From assembly GCA_000435335.1 (NCBI GenBank), contig FR891332.1, positions 1 through 43,317 on the forward strand: 43,317 nucleotides of DNA, in the 5' to 3' direction. The DNA comes from Clostridium sp. CAG:964. GTDB taxonomy: Bacteria > Bacillota > Clostridia > Oscillospirales > Acutalibacteraceae. This document shows, one piece after another, positions 7,504-16,861 of this stretch. Numbering within the stretch: position 1 is the stretch's first letter; each line of letters begins with the position of its first letter. The position numbers were made by a program, and so were the translations under genes. The notes beneath the pieces are model-generated. The model searched no databases and was not told the DNA's origin. It saw nothing but the letters and a program-made list of their open reading frames with translations.

Positions 7504-9651
7504 GTGAAAAAGATTTTAAAAGTATTTTTAAGTGATATTAAGAAGATTTTCAGCAGACCTTTTGCCGCCATTGTTATGGTTGGTATTCTTATTTTGCCCT
7601 CACTGTATGCATGGGTAAATATTTATGCCTGCTGGGACCCTTATGGAAATACAAAAAATCTAAAGGTAGCCGTTGCAAATGTTGACAAGGGTGCCGATAT
7701 TTTAGGCGTAAATGTTAGTATTGGCAGCAAGGTAATTGATAATTTAACAAAGAATGATGTAATCAACTGGCAGTTTACAGACAAAGACACAGCCTTGCAA
7801 GGAGTAGAGGACGGCACCTACTATGCGGCTGTAATAATACCGGAGGATTTTACAAAGGATATGACCAGTATCCTGAAAAAGGACATTACAAAGCCAAAGA
7901 TAGACTACTATGTAAATCAAAAGAAGAATGCAATAGCACCAAAAATTACAGATAAGGTGGCTTCGTCTATTCAACAGCAAATTGATGAAACCTTTATTTC
8001 TACAGTTGCTTCAACACTCAGCAATATTGCCATTGATACTCAAGATGATGTTGACGGAGATGTAATAAACATAGTCAATAATTTAAAGGATACAGTACAA
8101 ATGGTAGACAAGGATTTGGACAATCTAAAAAATGATGTAAAAACCTTTAAATCCCTGACAACCACATTAAGCTCCTTGGTTGACACTGCAAGAGAGGCTG
8201 TGCCTAAGGACGCTTTTTCAAATGCTTCAAAGCTTGCCTCTGACACAGCAGACACAGCAAAAGCCGCAAATAATTTTGTAAATGATATAAGCGGAAGTCT
8301 TGATACTATTGTAAGTATGGCTGAAAGTGATATGCTGCAAATAAGCAACGACTTTTCATCTGCCATAGCTTCTGCAGACACTGCCAACAACACCGTAGCA
8401 GACAGGGTTGATTTGGTTTATAACAAATGTGCTACGCTTAATTCCTATTGCAGCGATATTTTGGCTGTAGTGCAAACCCTTGAGGGCTATTTTCCGGATT
8501 TACAGGGGCTAAAGCAGATGGACAGCAAGCTGACCGAGGCAATAAGTGATTTAAGCCTTTTACAGTCAGACCTTTATGACGCCGCTTCTTCACTACGCAG
8601 TGCAGGCACGCTGGCTGCGGAAAAGCAGGCAAGCATAGAAAACAGAATTTCTACGCTGAGAGGCTTGTTCTCTGACATTAAGTCTAATTACAGGGTACAG
8701 GTTTCTCCAAAGATAGATACTCTTACAGACAGCTTGTACGATAATCTAAATAGCCTTAGCAGCTTTTTAACTACTATGGGCGGTGTTGATTGGGACAAAA
8801 CCCTTAACAGTATGGATAAAAGCCTTACATCTGCGGCAGATACCTTTGACGGCTTAACCGTTACTTTAGACACAGCTCAAACAAAAATTAAAAGCTTGCT
8901 AAAGAATATTGAGGACGCCTTGGACTCTGAAGAAATTGATGCAATTAAAAGCCTGATTACAAGAGATCCCGATGAAACGGCTGCGTTTCTGTCTTCGCCG
9001 GTAGATTTGCAGACAAACAGCGTTTACGCTATTGAAAACTACGGCTCTGCTATGACGCCGTTCTATACCGTGCTGTGCCTTTGGGTTGGTTCTGTAATTT
9101 TGATAGCAATGCTAAAGGTGCAGATAATTGACGCCGAGGAAAGAAAGCTAAGAATGACGCAGTGCTATTTTGGCAGATATTTACTGTTCTTTGCCGCAGG
9201 CGTTGTACAGGCGGTAATAGCTTGTCTGGGCGATTTATATGTTTTGGGAATACAGTGTCCGCACCCTGCAGCCTTTGTGTTTGCAGGAGCTTATACAGCC
9301 TTTGTATTTACACTGTTTGTTTACACACTGGTTGTTTCCTTTGCAGAAATAGGCAAGGCTATTGCGGTTGTATTTTTGGTTATACAAATTGCCGGTGCAG
9401 GCGGTACATTCCCAATAGAAACTACTCCACAGTTTTTTCAGGCGTTAAACCCACTGCTGCCCTTTACAGGTGCAATAAATGCAATGCGTGAGGCAATCGG
9501 CGGTATGCACGGCTGTGACTACTGGCTGTATTTGCTGCAGCTGTCTGCCTATATTCCAATTGCCCTTATAATAGGACTTGTATTGAGAAAACCGTTAATT
9601 CTGTTAAACCATAAGCTTGAAGGAAGGCTTCATGAAACCGGAATAATGTAA
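7504..9651 (+). CDS. YhgE/Pip-family membrane protein
   Basis: A 715-residue protein with the classic layout of phage-infection-protein (Pip/YhgE) relatives. One transmembrane segment lies near residues 18-38 and is followed by the ANVDKGA motif. A long extracytoplasmic region (about 60-515) contains helical coiled-coil repeats rich in Ser, Asp and Thr. About five membrane segments at the C-terminus form an ABC-2-like permease block. In Lactococcus the family is known as a phage receptor (Pip); in other Firmicutes related proteins include ESX-associated EsaA-type components. The GTG at 7504 lies behind AAGGAGGAG and is preferred to the TTG one codon upstream. It is monocistronic, with its own promoter and terminator. 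Confidence 0.88.
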   Translation: MKKILKVFLSDIKKIFSRPFAAIVMVGILILPSLYAWVNIYACWDPYGNTKNLKVAVANVDKGADILGVNVSIGSKVIDNLTKNDVINWQFTDKDTALQGVEDGTYYAAVIIPEDFTKDMTSILKKDITKPKIDYYVNQKKNAIAPKITDKVASSIQQQIDETFISTVASTLSNIAIDTQDDVDGDVINIVNNLKDTVQMVDKDLDNLKNDVKTFKSLTTTLSSLVDTAREAVPKDAFSNASKLASDTADTAKAANNFVNDISGSLDTIVSMAESDMLQISNDFSSAIASADTANNTVADRVDLVYNKCATLNSYCSDILAVVQTLEGYFPDLQGLKQMDSKLTEAISDLSLLQSDLYDAASSLRSAGTLAAEKQASIENRISTLRGLFSDIKSNYRVQVSPKIDTLTDSLYDNLNSLSSFLTTMGGVDWDKTLNSMDKSLTSAADTFDGLTVTLDTAQTKIKSLLKNIEDALDSEEIDAIKSLITRDPDETAAFLSSPVDLQTNSVYAIENYGSAMTPFYTVLCLWVGSVILIAMLKVQIIDAEERKLRMTQCYFGRYLLFFAAGVVQAVIACLGDLYVLGIQCPHPAAFVFAGAYTAFVFTLFVYTLVVSFAEIGKAIAVVFLVIQIAGAGGTFPIETTPQFFQALNPLLPFTGAINAMREAIGGMHGCDYWLYLLQLSAYIPIALIIGLVLRKPLILLNHKLEGRLHETGIM

Positions 9652-9663
9652 CATTAATATTTT

Positions 9664-9699
9664 ACAGCCCCGTTGTTGACTTTACAGCTTCGGGGCTGT
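9664..9699 (+). terminator. Terminator after the YhgE/Pip gene
   Basis: A perfect 9-bp stem, ACAGCCCCG (9664-9672) with CGGGGCTGT (9691-9699), followed by ATTATAT; the T-run is weak. Confidence 0.6.
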
Positions 9700-9740
9700 A
9701 TTATATACGAATAAAAAGAGTTATTGTTGGAGATAGTTTT

Positions 9741-10787
9741 ATGAAAAAGACCTTACTATGTTGTTTATTGATACTTACCGTCATTGCGGCGGCGGGCTGC
9801 AGCAGTGACGGCAGTAATAATGCCACAGGTACAACTGTAAGCTCCGCCACTGAGGCGACAGAACGGCCTACAGGCAAAAGCTACATAGCAAAGCCGAATT
9901 TTATAGAGGACAGCGATGTTGACATAAACAACACAGAATCACAGGGCAGGTTCTGCTACAGTCAGCTTTCCGACAAGCAAAAGCTGTATTATGAAAAGCT
10001 GCGTACAGCTGTAAAACAGCAGAGAAGTGGCTTGTACTGGAATAATCGTGAATGTACAGCACAGGAGCTTGACGACCTTTTAAATTACATTACATATGAT
10101 TATCCTGAGTATTTCTGGTTTTCAAAGGAAAATACCGGTGCGGAAACTATAAACGGCAAGCTTGTATTCAGAGTAAAATTCCATTATGAATACGATGCCG
10201 ATCGGGTTAAGGAGCTGCAGGGCAAGCTGAAAACCGTTACAGATAAGTTTCTAAAGGAAGCTAAAAAGCTGAAAACCGATTACGAAAAATCACTGTATAC
10301 CTATGAGTATATAATCAACAACACTAAATACAATCAGAAAAACGCAACAGCCGGATACAATAATTTTGCAGAAATGGAAAGCGACAGGGTGCTTGCCTGC
10401 TGGAATATTACAGGAGCACTGTTAAACGGCGACGCTGTTTGCCGTGGGTATACACAGGCCTATCAGTATTTAATGAATTTGCAGGGCATAGAGTGTGCTT
10501 ATGTAGTAGGAAACAGTCACTGCTGGAATTTAACCAAGCTGGACGATGAATGGTATTATACCGATGTTACCTGGGGCGATCCCTTTACAGAGGGAACAGA
10601 TCCTGAAACAGGTGAGGTTAAATATACAGAGGACGGCATCGACTACAGCTATCTTAATATGACAACAGAGCAGCTTTTAAAGATACATAAGCTTGACCCA
10701 AGCTTTAAGCCAAAGCTGCCCGAGTGTACTGCCACAAAGAATTCGCCTGTGGCAATTCACAGTGATAATGCAGAAGAGCAAGCGTAG
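9741..10787 (+). CDS. Lipoprotein with transglutaminase-like (cysteine protease fold) domain
   Basis: A 348-residue exported lipoprotein. The N-terminus is a short basic stretch and hydrophobic core ending in AAGC, with Cys20 as the expected lipidated residue, then a Ser/Thr-rich linker to about residue 45. The C-terminal half carries a transglutaminase-like triad in the right order: Cys234 (AVCRGYTQA), His260 (NSHCWN) and Asp275 (YTDVTWGDP). Such bacterial domains are usually peptidases or peptide-crosslinking enzymes at the cell surface. The substrate is unknown. It is a single gene 77 bases after the Pip terminator hairpin region, convergent with the alarmone synthetase gene. Confidence 0.88.
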   Translation: MKKTLLCCLLILTVIAAAGCSSDGSNNATGTTVSSATEATERPTGKSYIAKPNFIEDSDVDINNTESQGRFCYSQLSDKQKLYYEKLRTAVKQQRSGLYWNNRECTAQELDDLLNYITYDYPEYFWFSKENTGAETINGKLVFRVKFHYEYDADRVKELQGKLKTVTDKFLKEAKKLKTDYEKSLYTYEYIINNTKYNQKNATAGYNNFAEMESDRVLACWNITGALLNGDAVCRGYTQAYQYLMNLQGIECAYVVGNSHCWNLTKLDDEWYYTDVTWGDPFTEGTDPETGEVKYTEDGIDYSYLNMTTEQLLKIHKLDPSFKPKLPECTATKNSPVAIHSDNAEEQA

Positions 10788-10847
10788 TATAATTGTAAAT
10801 ATACAGGGCTAAAAGAAATTAAACAGCCCGCTTAAAAACGCAGTGAA

Positions 10848-10897
10848 AAGCCGCAAATTTTCAAAGAGCTGTACAGTGCTTTGAAAATTTGCGGCTT
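10848..10897. terminator. Bidirectional terminator between convergent genes
   Basis: A perfect 19-bp inverted repeat (10848-10866 with 10879-10897) around a 12-base loop. On the minus strand it is followed by TTTTCACTGCGTTTTT, suiting the alarmone synthetase transcript; on the plus strand the T-run is poor. Confidence 0.7.
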
Positions 10898-10934
10898 ATG
10901 CTTTAAACGGTTAGCAGAAATGTGCTTATAAAAA

Positions 10935-11597
10935 TTAAGAGTCCTCTTTAAATTCGGTAGGCATTGGCAGTCTGGTGTTTTGCTGGGCATATATTGCCTC
11001 CATTTTAAGGCTTATCATATTCAGCTCTTCTGAATACTGCTGAAATTTTTTGCTTATTTCTCCGTAGAATTCGTCCTTTAGGGTTTTGTAGTGGAGCTGA
11101 TGCTCAATGCTTGCCCAACAGTCCATAGTAAGAGTTCTTATTTGCAGCTCTACAGGGTAATATTCTATACCCTTTAGGTAGTGTACAGGTACTACTACAA
11201 TCATATGGTAGCTGCGGTAGCCGGATTCCTTTGGGCTGCGTATATAGTCGCTTTCCTTTACAACATCAAGGCAGGATTTCAAAGCACGCACAACCTCATA
11301 AACATCCTGCTGGTAGTAGGTAATAACTCTTACACCGGCAATGTCGGTTAAATATTCCTTGGCGTATTCAATCTGTGTAGGGTAGCCTCTAAGGGCAAGC
11401 TTTTTTATAATACTGTCCAGGGATTTTACTCTGTGTATAATTTGATGAATAGGGTTGTGCCTGTGAAGCTGACCATAATCGGAGTCCAGTGCTTCAAGTC
11501 TTATTTTAACAAGCTTAATAGCGTCGTTATAAGGTCTTATGAATTGGTCATATTCCTTAATAAAATGTGCCATTTCCTTTGCGTAATTGTTATCCAT
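10935..11597 (-). CDS. Small alarmone synthetase (RelQ/YjbM-type GTP pyrophosphokinase)
   Basis: A 220-residue single-domain (p)ppGpp synthetase. It has the RelA/SpoT synthetase motifs RVKSLDSIIKK, DIAGVRV, SGYRSYH and VELQIRT, but no N-terminal HD hydrolase and no TGS/ACT domains, so it makes pyrophosphorylated guanosine nucleotides without degrading them. The layout and helical C-terminus (EELNMISLKMEAIY) match the RelQ group of Firmicutes. The start at 11597 lies behind GAGAGGA; a longer frame to 11639 lacks a binding site. It is expressed alone on the minus strand. Any allosteric pppGpp site cannot be judged from motifs alone. Confidence 0.9.
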   Translation of the reverse strand: MDNNYAKEMAHFIKEYDQFIRPYNDAIKLVKIRLEALDSDYGQLHRHNPIHQIIHRVKSLDSIIKKLALRGYPTQIEYAKEYLTDIAGVRVITYYQQDVYEVVRALKSCLDVVKESDYIRSPKESGYRSYHMIVVVPVHYLKGIEYYPVELQIRTLTMDCWASIEHQLHYKTLKDEFYGEISKKFQQYSEELNMISLKMEAIYAQQNTRLPMPTEFKEDS

Positions 11598-11801
11598 TAC
11601 ATATGCTTCCTCTCGATAGTTAAAATGCATAAAAAACAAACTGATTTATTGTATATGTTCTACACATAAAAACCGTTTTGTTCATAATTTATTCATAATT
11701 ATATTATATATTATAACTACAGTAAAAAACAAAAAGAAATAAAAAACAGCAATTATCAATTAGTTTTCTCATTTTTTCTTCTTATATATTCTCGGGTAGG
11801 G

Positions 11802-11872
11802 GCGTTGCACAGGCAACGCTTTTACTATTTTACAAAATGCTTGGGTACTGTCTGTAACAGTACCCGTTTTTT
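11802..11872 (+). terminator. Two tandem plus-strand hairpins with T-runs
   Basis: GCGTTGC/GCAACGC (11802-11808 with 11813-11819, then TTTT) and GGGTACTGT/ACAGTACCC (11843-11851 with 11857-11865, then GTTTTTT). Both T-runs point along the plus strand, although the flanking genes on both sides are on the minus strand. Confidence 0.5.
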
Positions 11873-11882
11873 ATTAAAATGC

Positions 11883-12098
11883 CTAATTGTTTTTCTTTTT
11901 TAAATTCTTTACATTAATTTTGGTGCCGTCCGGCTTTTCTATAACCATATTGTCAAGCTGACCGGTCAGGCTGGCCTTAAATTCACTTATGTATTCCTGC
12001 CTCAGGCGGTTTTGCTCGGCTTGCTCGGCTTCTGTTAAGCCCTGCGATTTTTTCTTTTTTGCCAGCTCGTTTATGCGGTTGATTTTTTCCTTTTCCAT
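11883..12098 (-). CDS. DUF896 family small protein (YnzC-like)
   Basis: A 71-residue protein matching the DUF896 layout: a basic helical hairpin (INRINELAKKKKSQGLT), an acidic-basic second helix (EAEQAEQNRLRQEYI) and a C-terminal VIEKPDGTKINVKNLKKK tail. In Bacillus a relative (YneB/YnzC region) is under LexA control, but no LexA-type box is visible here. The function of the family is not established. The start at 12098 follows AAAGGA on the minus strand; a 12-residue upstream extension is rejected. It lies between the alarmone synthetase and the divergent P-type ATPase. Confidence 0.85.
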   Translation of the reverse strand: MEKEKINRINELAKKKKSQGLTEAEQAEQNRLRQEYISEFKASLTGQLDNMVIEKPDGTKINVKNLKKKNN

Positions 12099-12201
12099 AA
12101 CAAATCCTTTCTGCTTAATAACCCTTCTAGTCATTTTCTATAAAATTATACCATACATAAGTAATAAGTAAATAGATAATTTGTTAAATTTTTGATATTG
12201 C

Positions 12202-12230
12202 TTGAATTGAAAAAATACTACTGCTATAAT
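12202..12230 (+). promoter_or_regulatory. Candidate promoter of the P-type ATPase/sirtuin operon
   Basis: TTGAAT (12202-12207), a 17-base spacer and perfect TATAAT (12225-12230). The ATG at 12261 follows AGGAGG. Confidence 0.65.
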
Positions 12231-12260
12231 TATCACTATGAGTATATATAGGAGGTTGTT

Positions 12261-14693
12261 ATGTCAGAGAATGTAAAACGCTATACGCCTGATATAAAAA
12301 CAGGTTTAACTGACAGCCAGATTAAGGAAAGAATAGAACGAGGCGAATTTAACAAGGAAAGTAACCTAAAGTCAAAGCCGATTTCGCTTATACTTAGGGA
12401 CAATGTTTGTACAATTTTTAACCTAGTGAATTTTATACTTGCAGTGGCAGTGTTTCTGGTTGGCTCTTACAAGAATATGCTGTTTATGGTTATTATTATA
12501 ATCAACTCGCTTATCGGTACATTTCAGGAAATTCGTGCTAAGCGAACCATCGACAAGCTTTCTATTGTAAATCAGCAAAAAATAAAGGCTGTAAGAAACG
12601 GTAAGGAATGTGAAATAGGAATTAATGAAATAGTTCTTGATGAGGTTTTTTATCTAAAGCAAGGTCAGCAGGTGCCTACAGACTGTATAATTGCACAGGG
12701 CAGCTGTGAGGTAAACGAGTCTTTGCTTACCGGTGAATCTGACGCCGTGTTTAAGGAAAAGGACAGCCGCTTAATATCCGGCAGCTTTTTGGTAAGTGGC
12801 AGCTGTGTGGTTATCGCCGAAAAGGTAGGCGATGAAAACTATGCCGCAAGCATTTCAAACGGTGCAAAATATGTTAAAAAGGTAGATTCACAGATTTTAA
12901 ATACTTTGAATTTTATTATAAAGCTAATGAGTATTGTAATAATACCTGTAGGCTTGCTGCTGTTTTGGCGGCAGTTTATGGCAACCGACTATGCCGATTT
13001 AAGCAGTGCGGTGGTAAAGTCGGTTGCGGCGTTAATCGGTATGATACCGGAGGGGCTTATGCTTTTAACAAGTACGGTTATGGCTATAGGCGTTATAAGG
13101 CTTTCAAGGCGAAAAGTGCTTGTACAGGAAATGTATTGTATAGAAGCCCTTGCAAGAGTAGATGTGCTGTGCTTGGACAAAACAGGCACTATAACCGAGG
13201 GCTGTATGGAGGTTATAGATTATAAATCGGTAAATCCAAACGAAAATCTTGAAAATTTGCTTATTGCCTTTGCTAACTGCTCTAAAGACAGCAACCCTAC
13301 AATAAATGCAGTAAAGGAAAGGTATTGCGGTAAAAATACAACGCTAAGGGCAGACCACTGCGTTGCCTTTTCCTCTGAAAAAAAGTGGTCGGGAATTAAT
13401 TTTGGGGCAGACGGAACATATATTTTAGGTGCCGAGGAATTTATTTTTGGCGGTAAATGCAAGGAAATAGATGAGCTTACCAAGGATGTTCCAATGGGCT
13501 ACCGTGTTTTGTCTATTGGTTTTTCCGAAAATGATTTTAAGGACAGAGAGCTGCCGGACGATATAAGGCCCATAGGCATAGTTGTTTTTAAGGATAAAAT
13601 CCGTAAGGAAGCACCGGCTACACTGGAATATTTTGATAAACAGGGTGTAGACCTAAAGGTAATTTCAGGTGATAATGTGCATACAGTTGCCGCTATTGCC
13701 AAGGAGGCAGGGCTGAAAAATGCCGATAGAATTGTTGACGCAACAACCCTGAAAACAGAAGAGGATGTTTACAATGCTGTGGAAAAATACTCTGTGTTTG
13801 GCAGAGTTACTCCGACGCAAAAGCTGCAAATGGTAAATGCACTGAAAAAGCACGGCCATACCGTAGCAATGACAGGCGACGGTGTAAACGATGTGCTGGC
13901 ACTGAAGGAGGCGGACTGTTCTGTAGCAATGGCAAGCGGCAGTGATGCGGCAAGATGTGTTTCTCAGCTTGTTTTGCTGGATTCCAATTTTGCCTCAATG
14001 CCAAGGGTTGTGGCAGAGGGCAGACGCTCAATAAACAATATTCAGCGTTCAGCCTCGCTGTTTTTAGTAAAGACAATTTATTCAACACTGCTTGCGGTTA
14101 TATTTGTTTTTATAGGTCAGCTGTACCCGTTTATGCCTATCCAAATGACGCTGATAAGCACATTCTGTATAGGCTTTCCGTCATTTGTTTTGGCACTGGA
14201 GCCAAATGAAAGCAGAATTACAGGCAACTTTCTGCTTAACATACTTAAACGAGCCATTCCGGGCGGTGTTACTATAACCTCATTGGTGGTATTTGTTACC
14301 ATTGCAGGAAATTTGATGAGGCTTGACCCAACATTTATATCTACACTTGCAGTTGCGGTTACTGCATTTACGGGGCTTATGGTTATATTTAAAACAAGTC
14401 TGCCGTTTAACCTTATACGCACCGCTATGTTTACAATATGTATTGCAGGTGTAGTATTCGGCGTCTGCTTCTCTAAAAAAGTAATATATGATATAATGCA
14501 CATTGACAATTTGTTTGGAATGGCTGATATGAGCTTTGAGTTTTTAATCGGCTTTGTTGTATTTGCCGCTGTGGCTGTTGGCATATTTGCACTGGTAAGC
14601 CGCATTACAAATAAAATAGAGGTTCCTGACAACAAGGAGTTTAAATTGCCAAAGCTTCATATAAGCACACTGATAAATAAACTAAAAAAGTAA
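12261..14693 (+). CDS. Cation-translocating P-type ATPase
   Basis: An 810-residue ion pump. It has the actuator motif LTGES, the phosphorylation motif DKTGT with Asp306, the hinge motif TGDGVND, and the membrane ion-site motif IPEGLMLL in the fourth transmembrane segment. There is no N-terminal heavy-metal domain and no CPC motif, which excludes the copper/zinc class. The PEGL motif and length fit the group that includes mycobacterial CtpE, proposed to move calcium, and related Firmicutes pumps; magnesium or other ions remain possible. There are about ten membrane segments. The sirtuin gene follows 11 bases after the stop, so the two are co-transcribed. Confidence 0.9.
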   Translation: MSENVKRYTPDIKTGLTDSQIKERIERGEFNKESNLKSKPISLILRDNVCTIFNLVNFILAVAVFLVGSYKNMLFMVIIIINSLIGTFQEIRAKRTIDKLSIVNQQKIKAVRNGKECEIGINEIVLDEVFYLKQGQQVPTDCIIAQGSCEVNESLLTGESDAVFKEKDSRLISGSFLVSGSCVVIAEKVGDENYAASISNGAKYVKKVDSQILNTLNFIIKLMSIVIIPVGLLLFWRQFMATDYADLSSAVVKSVAALIGMIPEGLMLLTSTVMAIGVIRLSRRKVLVQEMYCIEALARVDVLCLDKTGTITEGCMEVIDYKSVNPNENLENLLIAFANCSKDSNPTINAVKERYCGKNTTLRADHCVAFSSEKKWSGINFGADGTYILGAEEFIFGGKCKEIDELTKDVPMGYRVLSIGFSENDFKDRELPDDIRPIGIVVFKDKIRKEAPATLEYFDKQGVDLKVISGDNVHTVAAIAKEAGLKNADRIVDATTLKTEEDVYNAVEKYSVFGRVTPTQKLQMVNALKKHGHTVAMTGDGVNDVLALKEADCSVAMASGSDAARCVSQLVLLDSNFASMPRVVAEGRRSINNIQRSASLFLVKTIYSTLLAVIFVFIGQLYPFMPIQMTLISTFCIGFPSFVLALEPNESRITGNFLLNILKRAIPGGVTITSLVVFVTIAGNLMRLDPTFISTLAVAVTAFTGLMVIFKTSLPFNLIRTAMFTICIAGVVFGVCFSKKVIYDIMHIDNLFGMADMSFEFLIGFVVFAAVAVGIFALVSRITNKIEVPDNKEFKLPKLHISTLINKLKK

Positions 14694-14704
14694 AAGGCGA
14701 TATT

Positions 14705-15436
14705 ATGGAAGACAAAATTAATCAACTTCAAAAAATTATTGACCAATGCAACAGTATAGTTTTCTTTGGCGGTGCCGGGGTAAGCACAGAGTCGGGCATA
14801 CCCGATTTCCGAAGTGTTGACGGACTTTATAATCAAAAATATAAGTACCCTCCCGAGGAAATTTTAAGTCACACATTTTTTGTAAAAAGGACAGCGGAAT
14901 TTTACGACTTTTATCGTGACAAAATGCTGTGCTTTACAGCAAAGCCTAATGCCGCACACTTGTTTTTGAGCGAGCTTGAAAAGGCAGGCAAGCTAAGTGC
15001 TGTTGTTACACAAAATATTGACGGCTTGCACCAAATGGCAGGCAGTAAAAAAGTATATGAACTGCATGGCAGTGTACATAGAAATTATTGCTTGTCTTGC
15101 GGAAAGTTTTTCAGCGGCGAGTATATAGCAAGCAGCAGCGGTATTCCGCATTGTGACAGCTGTGGCGGTATTATTAAGCCTGATGTTGTTTTGTATGAGG
15201 AGGGGCTTGACGACAAAACTATTGAGGGAAGTGTAAGGGCTATAAGCAATTCAGACTGTATGATAGTAGCCGGCACAAGCCTTACAGTGTACCCGGCGGC
15301 AGGTCTTATAAGATATTTCGGCGGTAAGTATTTAGTTCTTATAAATAAAAGCCAAACCTCACTTGACAGCAGGGCGGATTTGGTTATTAATCAACCTGTT
15401 GCACAGGTGCTTTCCAAAATAAAAATTAACGGTTAA
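14705..15436 (+). CDS. NAD-dependent protein deacylase (sirtuin, Sir2/CobB-like)
   Basis: A 243-residue sirtuin that removes acyl groups from protein lysines using NAD. It has the full catalytic set: GAGVSTESGIPDFRS for NAD binding, QNIDGLH, catalytic His121 (ELHGS) and a structural zinc site with Cys129, Cys132, Cys150 and Cys153. The C-terminal part has GTSLTVYPAAG. The length equals the prokaryotic core with no extensions. It is the second gene of the P-type ATPase operon. The Tyr/Arg pair used by desuccinylase-type sirtuins is not evident; FYDFYRDK is found in the right region, so acyl preference is left open. Confidence 0.93.
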   Translation: MEDKINQLQKIIDQCNSIVFFGGAGVSTESGIPDFRSVDGLYNQKYKYPPEEILSHTFFVKRTAEFYDFYRDKMLCFTAKPNAAHLFLSELEKAGKLSAVVTQNIDGLHQMAGSKKVYELHGSVHRNYCLSCGKFFSGEYIASSSGIPHCDSCGGIIKPDVVLYEEGLDDKTIEGSVRAISNSDCMIVAGTSLTVYPAAGLIRYFGGKYLVLINKSQTSLDSRADLVINQPVAQVLSKIKING

Positions 15437-15498
15437 ACGCATTTTAAGAGTTGCGGTACATACCGTGATTCAGCATTAACACAATATAAAACAAAAAT

Positions 15499-15540
15499 AG
15501 GCAAGCCCGAATGTATGGTACAGCAGGCTTGCCTTATTGT
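15499..15540. terminator. Terminator between convergent sirtuin and tmcAL genes
   Basis: AGGCAAGCC (15499-15507) pairs perfectly with GGCTTGCCT (15526-15534), followed by TATTGTTTTA on the plus strand and ATTTTTGTTTTAT on the minus strand. Confidence 0.7.
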
Positions 15541-15548
15541 TTTAGAAA

Positions 15549-16739
15549 TTATTTTATTATTACCAGCCCGTCGGTATATTCTGTGCCGCAGGGCTTTATT
15601 TTTTCTGTAAAGGTATTGTAAATATCGGTTGATTTTATTTCAAGCATAAGCATACGCTGTGCCGAGGGGGTAAGACTGCTAATTGAGTTGGTCAGCTTTG
15701 TTACTATTGGTAATTGGGAGGTTTTTTTGATTTTGCCCAACAGTCGGGCACCGTTTTCGTTAAAGCCAAGAACCCGTATATATTGAGGCAGGCTTTCGGT
15801 GTAGCTTTTGTCTATGTCAAGCAGTGCAGATATTATTAAACGGCGTATTCTTGAGTGTGTGTAGCGTTTTGTTTTAACGCTGTTAATTACCTCATCTACA
15901 GATTTACTTGTCTGTATGGCGCTGTAAAGGCGGTTTTCTAAGCCCTCGGTTATGTCGGCAAGCTGTGCCAGCTGTTGACGGCTCATAGACCTAAGCTTTG
16001 TAAGTATAGCCCTTTCGTTGTTTTTCAGCTCCGCCGTTTCTCCTAAGACTATAGCGTCTTTAAGAGTTTTGCAGGCGATTTCCGGAATGTATTTTACAAT
16101 TTCGCTGTTATTGCTTATTAACTGCCGTATATTACTTGCACTTGCAAGGCTTGAGGTTATTTGGGTGCTGTTGTGTGAATCGCCCCGGCGTTTTACTGTA
16201 TAAAAATCAATGTCCGCCTTTTGCTCTGCGGCCGCCTTAATGTATTCAATAGCAAGTACATTATTAGGTGTGCTTACTGTTTCAAGCAGGGTGCTGTCCA
16301 AAGCTTCTGTTGCCCTTGACAATGCAGCAGGGTAGCTTATGCCCTTTGCCATTTCAAGCCTTAGCCGACTGTTGAATTCCGCACTTGTTAAAATATTTGC
16401 AGCCCTTTTCAGCTTAGCAATATCACCACATTCACTGCCAAAGGCAAGTGTGTCTATACAGCCTGTTTGATTTACCAAATGCACACCGCCCCTTGCAAAC
16501 ACTTGAGCGTTGGCGTTTGCGTAGGGCAGAGGAAGCTCTATAACCAGGTCTACACCGCACTGTAACGCCATTTTAGTGCGAATATGCTTTGAGGCTATGG
16601 CTATGTCGCCACGCTGCACAAAATTTCCGCTCATTACAGCTGTAATGTATGCTGAACCGGCCTCTCTGCATTTATTGACCAAAAGCTGATGACCGTTATG
16701 AAAAGGGTTAAATTCGCTTATAATTCCGTAGCTTTTCAA
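15549..16739 (-). CDS. tmcAL: tRNA(Met) cytidine acetate ligase (TmcAL, YlbM)
   Basis: A 396-residue enzyme. In Bacillus, TmcAL activates acetate with ATP and forms N4-acetylcytidine at the wobble position of elongator tRNA-Met. The N-terminal GIISEFNPFHNGH carries the HxGH-type nucleotidyltransferase motif at its usual place. MSGNFVQRGD, LPLPYANANAQVFARG and FGSECGD are family hallmarks. The start is TTG at 16739 behind AAGGGAG, chosen because the motif begins only five residues later. It is divergent from ackA with 122 bases between them. The product of one neighbour, acetate, is the substrate of this one. Confidence 0.92.
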   Translation of the reverse strand: MKSYGIISEFNPFHNGHQLLVNKCREAGSAYITAVMSGNFVQRGDIAIASKHIRTKMALQCGVDLVIELPLPYANANAQVFARGGVHLVNQTGCIDTLAFGSECGDIAKLKRAANILTSAEFNSRLRLEMAKGISYPAALSRATEALDSTLLETVSTPNNVLAIEYIKAAAEQKADIDFYTVKRRGDSHNSTQITSSLASASNIRQLISNNSEIVKYIPEIACKTLKDAIVLGETAELKNNERAILTKLRSMSRQQLAQLADITEGLENRLYSAIQTSKSVDEVINSVKTKRYTHSRIRRLIISALLDIDKSYTESLPQYIRVLGFNENGARLLGKIKKTSQLPIVTKLTNSISSLTPSAQRMLMLEIKSTDIYNTFTEKIKPCGTEYTDGLVIIK

Positions 16740-16782
16740 AATAACTGCTCCCTTGTGCTTTTATTAGAGAAAAAGGTTGAAT

Positions 16783-16810
16783 TTGTTTCCCGTTTGTACT
16801 ATTATATAAT
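16783..16810 (+). promoter_or_regulatory. Candidate promoter of ackA
   Basis: TTGTTT (16783-16788), a 16-base spacer and perfect TATAAT (16805-16810), 52 bases before the ackA ATG. Confidence 0.5.
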
Positions 16811-16861
16811 GGTGCTAGTGATTTATGCAACATTATTTTTTCAGTAAGGAGAATTACGGAT

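Noticed and set aside
10848..10897. A transposon end or MITE
   Set aside because: The perfect 19-bp stem stands between two convergent genes, has a minus-strand T-run and no target-site duplication, so a terminator explains it.
14117..14635. A 172-codon minus-strand open frame
   Set aside because: It lies wholly inside the P-type ATPase gene on the other strand and has no family features.
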